A stretch of 8,383 nucleotides of DNA from CAZSTA01 sp964609495 [NCBI: uncultured bacterium] (GTDB lineage: Bacteria > CAZSTA01): positions 1 through 8,383 of the forward strand of contig CAZSTA010000166.1 in assembly GCA_964609495.1 (NCBI GenBank). The letters are read 5' to 3'. This document shows positions 1 through 5,799 of the stretch, one piece after another. Position 1 is the stretch's first letter, and every line of letters begins with the position of its first letter. The notes below the pieces were generated by a model, which did no database searches, was not told the origin of the DNA, and saw nothing but the letters and a program-made list of their open reading frames with translations. Both the position numbers and the translations under genes were made by a program.

Positions 1-3000
1 GGGGAGAGGGGGAGGTGAGATGGGATAGAGGAGGGAGATACAGGATAGAGGTAGGGTTTGCTAGTGCTGATATAGGGGGATTAGTGAGATTAGGGGGATA
101 TGAGCTAGGAGAGGATATAGGAGGGGAGATAAAGGGGGAGCTAAGAGCGAGGGGGGATTTGTCATCTCCTTGGGAGAGTATCGATTCGAACATTGATATT
201 AAAAGTTTAAGCCTAACATTAAAAAATAGCAAGTTAATAAATGAAGATGATATAACTTTAAGAATAAAAAACAAGATCATACACTTTGATAATCTGAGAT
301 TAATCGGATTAGGGGGAGGGCTATTAGAACAACTGAATGTATCAGGCTTTGCAAGAATAGATAAATATATCAATTTGTTAATTCACTCTGAAGGAGTGGA
401 GATCGGGAGATTATTATCTGATTTGGGATATGAGGAACAAGTTGAAGGCAAAGGAGATTTTGACCTTAAAATTAAAGGGGACTTTTTTAATCCAATCTAT
501 AATGTAGCCCTGAATATATCAGGGTTAGAAGTAAGAGGAGAGAAATTGGGAGTATTATCTGGTTCGGCTTCATATAAAGATGGGATGCTATCTATAGCAT
601 CCCTGGTATTGAATAAAGATGAATATAAAGTGGAGGCTGAGGGAGAGATACCACTAGACTTAATTTCAGGTTTCTTTAATATAGAAGGGGTAAAGGGGAA
701 GATTCCTCCCTTTAGAGTGGGAAAAGATTGGCATCTAAAACTAAAGGGAGATTTGGATTTAAATGTGTTAGAGGTGATATTACCTGAATATATAGATAGT
801 GCCTCTGGGAAAATAAAAATATTCGGAGAGATAACAGAAGATAACTTGTCCAAGAAACTTTTGTTAAAGGGAAGAGGAGAGTTAATAGGAGGAAATCTGA
901 AGTTAAGAGTATTGTCGGAGGAATTTAGCGATATATCAGGAGAATTCGGTATAGATAATTCAGAGATATTATTGGAGAGAATTGACTGTGAATTGGCAGG
1001 GGGAGTTATCACCACTTCAGGACGAATAGGATTAGCAGAGATATTGCCAGAGAACATTAGTAGGTATTTGGGTATGAAAAAGGGAATATCTGGAGATGTA
1101 AGGATAGAAGGCGTTAATCTAAATTTAATAGATGAGATAAGAGGGGTAGGGGGAAGCTTGGAGGGTGAACTTCAACTAAGCGATAATAGGAATATATTAA
1201 ATTGTGTGGGGGATGTGATTTTAAGGGGAGTCAATTATAATGAGGTGGATATAGCGGATAGAGTGGAGGGAGAGTTAGAGCTAAGTTATAATAGAGTTGC
1301 AGATAAAGGAGAATTGAAAATAGAAGATGTTCGGATAGGAGAGGGAATAAATGGGTATGGAGGTCTTAGTTGGGACCGGGAAATAGAAGGAAAATATAGC
1401 ATAGGACTTATATTGAATAACATCGAATTAGAAAAATTGGCGAGTTGGGCGGGATATGAATTACCAAAAGATATATGCGGAATTTTAACAGGAGAGGTTC
1501 AGATAGCTGGAGAAATATCTGATCCCCTCGATAGTCTGAAACTGAGTAGTTCGTTGTCTTCCCTCCAGATAAAGGTAGAAGATGTTATGTTATTAAACGA
1601 TGAGGATATAAAGTTAAGTTTAGTTGAAGATAAATTAGAGTTAAAAGGGGGAAAATTAATAGCATATAAAGCCGAAGACAGGATTGGTAAAATTAACTTA
1701 TCAGCCTCTATAAATTGGGGGAGAAAATCTCCCCTCAACCCCTCTATATCTATAGATAGTGGAGATATAAATATAGATATCGCTGGCGACCAAATAGAGA
1801 TGGGCGCGCTATCAAAGTTGATAGGATATGAGGAAGAAATAGGAGGAAAGGGGAGTTTCTCTCTTAAAGCAAAGGGAAGTTTAAATGATCCTGAGTGTGA
1901 TATATCGGTTGATATTTCCGATCTGGGATTAAGGGGGAGAGATATAGAGCTAGGAGATCTAACTGGTAAGGGTATATATCGAGATGGGAAACTGATTATA
2001 TCCTCTCTAGTTGTGAAGAAAAGAGGATATATGGGAGAGATAAAGGGAGAGATCCCTATAGATTTGGGAAGGTTGAGTATAAGAGAGGAAGAGAAGTGGC
2101 GATTGGAATTAGAGGGCTATTTGGACTTAGCAATTTTGGGATTAGCATTTCCTAAGTATATAGAGTCTGCATCTGGTGAATTCAGGGTGTCAGGTGAGAT
2201 AAGAGGCCGAGGATTTCTGGAAGATTTGGAATTGAAGGGAAGAGGAGAAATATCACTGGGGAAGCTAAAACTAGCTATATTATCCGAACCTATAAAGTAT
2301 ATATCGGTAAGAGTAAATATAGAGAATAATAGGATAGTTCTACATAGATTAGTTGGATTGATAGGAACTGGGAGGGTGTTGTTATCAGGAGAGATGTCAG
2401 ATTATATGAGTAGTTCAGTGATATCTGGAGATCTGAGTTTGCGAGGAGTGGAGTTAGACGCTTTAAAGATGATATCCGATCTAGGTATAAGAGGAAGTAT
2501 TAACAGCGACTTGAAGATACAGGGGGATTTAAGCAGACTGACCTGTCAGGGAGATTTGAAACTCAAGGGATTAGATTATAAGGGGATGAGGATTAGAGAG
2601 GGTGTGAGTGCCGAAATCGAGATGGATTACGATCTCACCGAAAAGGTTGGGAACTTGCATATCGGAGAATTGGAGATAGGTGATAGATACAGAGGAGAAG
2701 TGGCTCTAAATTGGAGCGGTGAGGGGGGGGAATATAAGGCAGGTATAGGGTTTACCAAAGTCGAATTAGGACAGTTACTAGAGCTAGGAGGATATGATTC
2801 TCCAGACTGGATATCAGGAGATTTATCTGGGGAGATAAGGATAGATGGTGAATTATCAGATCCCATTGGTAGCTTGCAGTTAGAGGGCGAACTAGATAAA
2901 GTGGATTTACATATTCTAGATATGAGGGCTATAAATGAGGAAAAGTTCTCATTCACTCTAAGTAAAAATAAAGGGGGAGGAATCCTTTCCTCTACCCCTC

Positions 3001-4868
3001 CTATTTTAATGTTGAGCGTTCGAGATGAGGAACTGATATTCTATGAAAGAGAGGGCGGGAAGATAGGGAAGATATTGATTTCAGGAACGATCGCCCTAGA
3101 TGGCACTATGGATATTATTTTAAACGGTGAGGAGGTAGATTTATCCCTCATAGAATATTTAAGAGAAGCATATAACTTGGAATTATCAGGATATACAGAT
3201 TTTACCTTATCTGCTAAAGGAAATCTAAAATCTCCGCTATATAAAGGACAATTCCTTGGCAGGGATATAAAACTCGGTGGTTTTGAGTTGTTGGGAAAGA
3301 GAGTCTCCGCAGAGGTGGAGTATAAGGAACAAAGCTTGCGCCTAGAGGCAAAAGCGGAGGTGTCCTCAGGAGACGATATCGTAACTAAGTCTGCATATCT
3401 TACGGGGAATATACCTTTGGATTTATCCCTAACTAGCGTTGAGCAGAGATGGTCAACCGATAAAGACAAAAAAATAGGAGGAGTAGAGGGTGGAATCCCT
3501 CCCCCTAGAAATATTAAGCTTGTATTAGGCTCTCAAGATATATCTCTCGATATATTGAAGATGATTGGTGAGGGGGTAGAGAGCACTGAGGGAAATGGTT
3601 CTCTATTAATTAATATAGAAGGTGTCCCTGGCAATCTTTTAGTGAATGGCAAATTATCCGTATCCGAGGGGGCAATTAAGTTGGCGACATTGAACAATAG
3701 CATTACTATTTCTAGAGGTCTTGCCACTATAAGCAATAGTTCGATTGTTATAGATGAATTAAGAGGAAAGTTGGGGGCAGGAGATTTTGAAGTTCAAGGA
3801 GATGTTGGCTTAAATGGGTTATCGTTCACCGATGTCGATTTGAGAGTTACAGCAACGGGTGTTGATCCTAGTTCTCCCCTCTTCTACATAAAGGAAAGCA
3901 AAGCGGACTCGGAGTTATATATAAAGGGAATATGGCCCTCTCAGCTATCAGTGAACGGAGAAATCAAAATAGATAGCGCTTCCTTAATCTTCCCTCAGGG
4001 CGGTGAACCACCTAAGGAGAAACTTCCTCTGGAATTACTTCATCCGATATGGAAAACGAAGTTGGACATTAAGATAAAAGCGGATAATAATATTCGATTT
4101 AAGAGCAATGTGGCTGATGCCGAGATGAAATGCGATTTCGGTCTGACGGGGACCCCTTACGAGCCTAGACTGATGGGTCAAATCGAAGTTATTAAAGGGA
4201 GATTTAATTTTAAGGATAACGAGTTCAAGATCAACGTGGGGAAGGCTGAATTCCATAAATTTAACGGGACTTCTCCTCGTCTAAGATTGGAGGCTGAGAC
4301 AAGGATAGGGGAGGTGAAAATTTATCTTTCGGTCGAGGGATATTATCTGGAGGGATTGAAGCTGGAGGAGGTCAAGTTCTCCTCTCTACCTCCTCTTTCC
4401 GAAGGTGATATCTACTCTCTCCTCACTTTAGGTCGTCGGAGGGAGGATATCACCATTAAAAGTGCTGGAGATATATTATCTCAGGAAGTAGCCTCCACTC
4501 TGGTCGATTATTTCTTCGTTGGGGAGTTAGAGAAAGAGGCGGCTCAAGCGTTTAAGTTAGACACGGTTAGACTAAAAGGAGATATTCTTGGCTTGAATGG
4601 TGAAGAGGGGACTAGCTTGTCTCTGGGGAAATACCTAACTCCTGATCTATATATCAATTATTCTAAATCACTTACCTCAGAGGCATTCCAGATATTAGTA
4701 GAGTATCGGTTGAAAAGCGATATTTTGCTCAGTGCCGAGGTCTCGGAGAATGATAATTATAAACTCCGAATAGAGCAGAGATTGAGTCCCTCCAGTCTTG
4801 TGGGCGGGCATATAATAATCGGTGAAGATGAGACTTTATTTGGGGTGGGCTTTAGAATAAGATTCTAA
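1..4868 (+). CDS. tamB: TamB-family translocation/assembly module protein, 5' truncated
   Basis: TamB-family proteins are inner-membrane-anchored, periplasm-spanning beta-rich proteins that work with a BamA/TamA-type barrel and are implicated in outer-membrane protein assembly and lipid transport. The frame is open to the left edge (codons in phase with position 3). The GTG at 15 is probably internal, because residues on both sides of it match the later internal repeats (a G-x-G-x-hydrophobic-x-W pattern). The N-terminal membrane anchor must therefore lie upstream. Counting from 15, residues 1-~1328 are three tandem ~450-residue AsmA-like modules. Residues ~1340-1617 are the conserved TamB domain (DUF490), with GTPYEPRLMGQIEV at 1379-1392, SLLTLGRR at 1468-1475, and a final beta strand ending GVGFRIRF with the terminal Phe usual for TamB. 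At 1,617+ residues it exceeds E. coli TamB (about 1,260). Oddities are four in-frame inverted repeats, a G8 run and a purine-rich coding strand. It converges on the CBS gene. Family assignment is confident; the exact client is unknown. Confidence 0.88.
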   Translation, partial: GEGEVRWDRGGRYRIEVGFASADIGGLVRLGGYELGEDIGGEIKGELRARGDLSSPWESIDSNIDIKSLSLTLKNSKLINEDDITLRIKNKIIHFDNLRLIGLGGGLLEQLNVSGFARIDKYINLLIHSEGVEIGRLLSDLGYEEQVEGKGDFDLKIKGDFFNPIYNVALNISGLEVRGEKLGVLSGSASYKDGMLSIASLVLNKDEYKVEAEGEIPLDLISGFFNIEGVKGKIPPFRVGKDWHLKLKGDLDLNVLEVILPEYIDSASGKIKIFGEITEDNLSKKLLLKGRGELIGGNLKLRVLSEEFSDISGEFGIDNSEILLERIDCELAGGVITTSGRIGLAEILPENISRYLGMKKGISGDVRIEGVNLNLIDEIRGVGGSLEGELQLSDNRNILNCVGDVILRGVNYNEVDIADRVEGELELSYNRVADKGELKIEDVRIGEGINGYGGLSWDREIEGKYSIGLILNNIELEKLASWAGYELPKDICGILTGEVQIAGEISDPLDSLKLSSSLSSLQIKVEDVMLLNDEDIKLSLVEDKLELKGGKLIAYKAEDRIGKINLSASINWGRKSPLNPSISIDSGDINIDIAGDQIEMGALSKLIGYEEEIGGKGSFSLKAKGSLNDPECDISVDISDLGLRGRDIELGDLTGKGIYRDGKLIISSLVVKKRGYMGEIKGEIPIDLGRLSIREEEKWRLELEGYLDLAILGLAFPKYIESASGEFRVSGEIRGRGFLEDLELKGRGEISLGKLKLAILSEPIKYISVRVNIENNRIVLHRLVGLIGTGRVLLSGEMSDYMSSSVISGDLSLRGVELDALKMISDLGIRGSINSDLKIQGDLSRLTCQGDLKLKGLDYKGMRIREGVSAEIEMDYDLTEKVGNLHIGELEIGDRYRGEVALNWSGEGGEYKAGIGFTKVELGQLLELGGYDSPDWISGDLSGEIRIDGELSDPIGSLQLEGELDKVDLHILDMRAINEEKFSFTLSKNKGGGILSSTPPILMLSVRDEELIFYEREGGKIGKILISGTIALDGTMDIILNGEEVDLSLIEYLREAYNLELSGYTDFTLSAKGNLKSPLYKGQFLGRDIKLGGFELLGKRVSAEVEYKEQSLRLEAKAEVSSGDDIVTKSAYLTGNIPLDLSLTSVEQRWSTDKDKKIGGVEGGIPPPRNIKLVLGSQDISLDILKMIGEGVESTEGNGSLLINIEGVPGNLLVNGKLSVSEGAIKLATLNNSITISRGLATISNSSIVIDELRGKLGAGDFEVQGDVGLNGLSFTDVDLRVTATGVDPSSPLFYIKESKADSELYIKGIWPSQLSVNGEIKIDSASLIFPQGGEPPKEKLPLELLHPIWKTKLDIKIKADNNIRFKSNVADAEMKCDFGLTGTPYEPRLMGQIEVIKGRFNFKDNEFKINVGKAEFHKFNGTSPRLRLEAETRIGEVKIYLSVEGYYLEGLKLEEVKFSSLPPLSEGDIYSLLTLGRRREDITIKSAGDILSQEVASTLVDYFFVGELEKEAAQAFKLDTVRLKGDILGLNGEEGTSLSLGKYLTPDLYINYSKSLTSEAFQILVEYRLKSDILLSAEVSENDNYKLRIEQRLSPSSLVGGHIIIGEDETLFGVGFRIRF
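681..716. repeat. In-frame inverted repeat A inside tamB module 1
   Basis: TAAAGGG (691-697) and CCCTTTA (708-714) form a 7-bp inverted repeat around a 10-nt centre. It encodes IEGVKGKIPPFR, directly after the GEIPLDL landmark. From that landmark to the next aligned strand this copy has 22 residues, against 10 in module 2. The 36 bases match element D at 26 positions and have the same codon phase. This could be an inserted palindromic element or a retained ancestral linker. Confidence 0.5.
1717..1745. repeat. In-frame inverted repeat B inside tamB module 2
   Basis: GGGGAGA (1718-1724) and TCTCCCC (1728-1734) form a perfect 7-bp inverted repeat with an AAA loop, followed by a pyrimidine tail (TCAACCCCTCT). 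The aligned interval is 34 residues here but 21 in both modules 1 and 3, so this copy carries about 13 extra residues (39 nt) in frame, around GRKSPLNPSIS. This is the clearest hairpin of the four in the gene. Confidence 0.6.
2973..3003. repeat. In-frame inverted repeat C inside tamB module 3
   Basis: A GGGGGAGGA purine run is followed by TCCTTTCCTC and a TACCCCTCCT tail. The stem GAGGA (2977-2981)/TCCTC (2988-2992) encloses 6 nt, or alternatively AGGAATCCT is a short palindrome. The order (purine arm, pyrimidine arm, pyrimidine tail) is like element B. The aligned segment is 46 residues here against 31 and 32 in modules 1 and 2, so about 14-15 residues (GGGILSSTPPILML region) are extra and in frame. 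Confidence 0.5.
3474..3509. repeat. In-frame inverted repeat D inside tamB module 3
   Basis: GAGGG (3486-3490) and CCCTC (3497-3501) flank a 6-nt centre. It encodes IGGVEGGIPPPR, resembling element A (IEGVKGKIPPFR) at the same place after the GNIPLDL landmark. The interval is 28 residues here against 10 in module 2. The similarity to A could mean that both descend from one ancestral insertion before module duplication, with loss from module 2, or that they are independent insertions of the same element. Confidence 0.5.
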
Positions 4869-4879
4869 GCAAATATGTT

Positions 4880-4914
4880 CCCTCTCCCCTCGTGGGAGAG
4901 GGATAGGGTGAGGG
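4880..4914. repeat. REP-like G/C-run palindrome after tamB
   Basis: CCCTCTCCC (4880-4888) and GGGAGAGGG (4894-4902) form a perfect 9-bp stem with a 5-nt loop, followed by AT and AGGGTGAGGG (4905-4914). The stem plus the third GGGTGAGGG block matches a CCCTCACCCTAACCCTCTCCC-type intergenic palindrome that I know from many bacterial genomes. It lies 12 nt after the tamB stop. There is no T-run on either side, so it is not a canonical intrinsic terminator, although it could stop RNA decay or transcription. Confidence 0.75.
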
Positions 4915-4921
4915 GGTAATA

Positions 4922-4964
4922 CTAAGTATAGACTATTATATCTTGTAGTTTTATTTATACTTAG
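4922..4964. terminator. Weak AT-rich inverted repeat between convergent genes
   Basis: CTAAGTATA (4922-4930) and TATACTTAG (4956-4964) are a perfect 9-bp inverted repeat separated by 25 nt. The right arm overlaps the stop codon of the CBS-ACT gene (4961-4963). The position between two converging genes fits a transcription end, but the stem is AT-rich, the loop long and there is no clear T-tract, so terminator function is doubtful. Confidence 0.3.
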
Positions 4965-5614
4965 GAGTTCCCTAAATCCTTAGCACTGTGAATTATTTTG
5001 TATCCCTTTCCCTTCAATTCCGAGGTCAGTTCATCTATATCGGTCACTCTTAATCTCATCACTACCATCCTTTTATCCTCTGAGAAAGAGTAGCAGCTAA
5101 CTAAGCTTAGTATGTTAATATTATATTTTTTAATAATACTTACAATCTCTCCTAGCGCTCCTGGCTTATGTTCCAGTTCAAAAGCGAGACGAATACCTCT
5201 CTCCTTCAGACCCATAACTTCAATGAATATCTCGAATATATCGGTCTCCGTGATTATTCCCACTAATTTATCTTTATCCATTACCGGAAGACCGCTTATT
5301 TTATTATCGTGCATTATCAAGGCGGCTTCTTCCACGGTGGTCTCTGGAGTGACATAAAGTGGGTCTTTGGTCATTATATCTTCCACTTTTACCTTATCCC
5401 ATAAATAATTCAACTCATAAACACTCAGGGAGGTGGCATCGGAGGGGGAAGCCTCCTTTAGATCTTCTGTAGTTACTATCCCTACTAATCCTCCTTCGCT
5501 CATAACAGGTAATCTTCTTATCCCATTCTCCTTCATCAATTTTTGGGCTTTGGATACGGAGGCATCCTTATCTATAGTTATCGGATTCTCGGTCATCCAC
5601 ATCTTAACGAACAT
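4961..5614 (-). CDS. CBS-pair and ACT domain protein (AcuB-like)
   Basis: This is a 217-residue cytoplasmic regulatory protein. CBS domain 1 spans about residues 1-57 (MTENPITI, then RRLPV and GIVTTEDL at 45-52). CBS domain 2 spans about 77-134 (IMTKDPLYV, SGLPV, GIITETDIF at 119-127). An ACT domain spans about 141-210 (ELEHKPGALGEI at 146-157, then KKYNINILSL). The GI[VI]T-x-x-D motifs in both CBS repeats are the usual adenosine-nucleotide phosphate-binding elements, and the ACT H/KPGAL-type loop is the usual amino-acid or effector site. The CBS-CBS-ACT order and length match AcuB-like proteins, named from the Bacillus acetoin cluster. No acetoin genes are visible here, so that pathway should not be assumed. 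The start is fixed by an AAGGAGGT 8 nt upstream. The gene is convergent with tamB and divergent from the beta-helix gene, so it is probably monocistronic. The ligand is unknown. Confidence 0.93.
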   Translation of the reverse strand: MFVKMWMTENPITIDKDASVSKAQKLMKENGIRRLPVMSEGGLVGIVTTEDLKEASPSDATSLSVYELNYLWDKVKVEDIMTKDPLYVTPETTVEEAALIMHDNKISGLPVMDKDKLVGIITETDIFEIFIEVMGLKERGIRLAFELEHKPGALGEIVSIIKKYNINILSLVSCYSFSEDKRMVVMRLRVTDIDELTSELKGKGYKIIHSAKDLGNS

Positions 5615-5622
5615 TTCATCTT

Positions 5623-5630
5623 ACCTCCTT
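5623..5630 (-). promoter_or_regulatory. Strong ribosome binding site of the CBS-ACT gene
   Basis: On the minus strand AAGGAGGT is a full anti-16S match and sits 8 nt before the ATG at 5614-5612, which decides the start. Confidence 0.9.
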
Positions 5631-5651
5631 CCTTCATCTTCGGTTATAAGT

Positions 5652-5680
5652 ATTATACATAATCTAACAATTTATGTCAA
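5652..5680 (-). promoter_or_regulatory. Perfect-consensus sigma70-type promoter for the CBS-ACT gene
   Basis: Read on the minus strand, TTGACA (5680-5675) is followed by a 17-nt spacer and TATAAT (5657-5652). Both hexamers and the spacing are exactly consensus. Transcription would start near 5645, giving a leader of about 30 nt that includes the ribosome binding site. No operator is evident over it, so high housekeeping expression is a reasonable inference. Confidence 0.88.
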
Positions 5681-5714
5681 GGAATGTTCTACTAGCTAAG
5701 TATGTGAAAATCTA

Positions 5715-5743
5715 TTGAAAAAATCACCGTTTTTTGCTACAAT
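5715..5743 (+). promoter_or_regulatory. Sigma70-type promoter for the beta-helix gene
   Basis: TTGAAA (5715-5720), a 17-nt spacer and TACAAT (5738-5743) differ from consensus by one base in each hexamer. The expected start is near 5750, with about 50 nt of leader before the GTG. Its -35 box is 34 nt from the -35 box of the divergent promoter, so the two polymerases would bind back to back. Confidence 0.75.
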
Positions 5744-5785
5744 TACTATAGGTTTTTTCTATTCGAAATAATATATGACATAATT

Positions 5786-5793
5786 AAGGAGGG
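5786..5793 (+). promoter_or_regulatory. Ribosome binding site of the beta-helix gene
   Basis: AAGGAGGG lies 6 nt before the GTG at 5800. An in-frame TAA at 5785-5787 excludes any earlier start, and the next in-frame ATG is far downstream (6175), after the signal peptide, so GTG is the start. Confidence 0.88.
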
Positions 5794-5799
5794 ATTCAA

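Larger units (their letters stand above)
15..4000 (+). repeat. Three tandem ~450-residue modules inside tamB
   Basis: Three long copies can be aligned by eye: 15-1364, 1365-2705 and 2706-~4000, anchored on tryptophans encoded at 21, 1371 and 2712 (spacings 1350 and 1341 nt). Shared landmarks in order are: W followed by a beta strand; LGGYELGEDIGGEIKGE / WAGYELPKDICGILTGE / LGGYDSPDWISGDLSGE; VEIGRL-type strand with LGYEE; GEIPLDL / GEIPIDL / GNIPLDL; and a W-x-L-x-L-x-G strand with a GRGE-type segment in copies 1 and 2. Copy 3 is the most divergent and runs into the TamB C-terminal domain. The copies have diverged considerably at DNA level, so the duplication is old. Boundaries are arbitrary because the units are continuous. 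Confidence 0.85.

Noticed and set aside
497-1057. Minus-strand open frames under tamB (also at 1499-1738, 2627-2956, 3041-3469, 3533-3736, 4035-4256)
   Set aside because: They are Ser/Pro/Asn-rich antisense shadows of a purine-rich gene, overlap a strongly supported coding frame and resemble no family.
681-3509. CRISPR-like or transposon origin of the short repeats in tamB
   Set aside because: They are not regularly spaced, have no spacers, target duplications or transposase, and differ from one another.
4880-4902. Rho-independent terminator of tamB
   Set aside because: The stem is strong but neither strand has a following T-run, and the extra GGGTGAGGG block fits a REP-like repeat better.
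5112-5357. Plus-strand open frames opposite the CBS-ACT gene (also 5433-5699)
   Set aside because: They are antisense to a well-supported domain protein and show no family features.
5750-5799. Riboswitch or attenuator in the beta-helix leader
   Set aside because: The leader is only about 50 nt, AT-rich, with no convincing stem or terminator.
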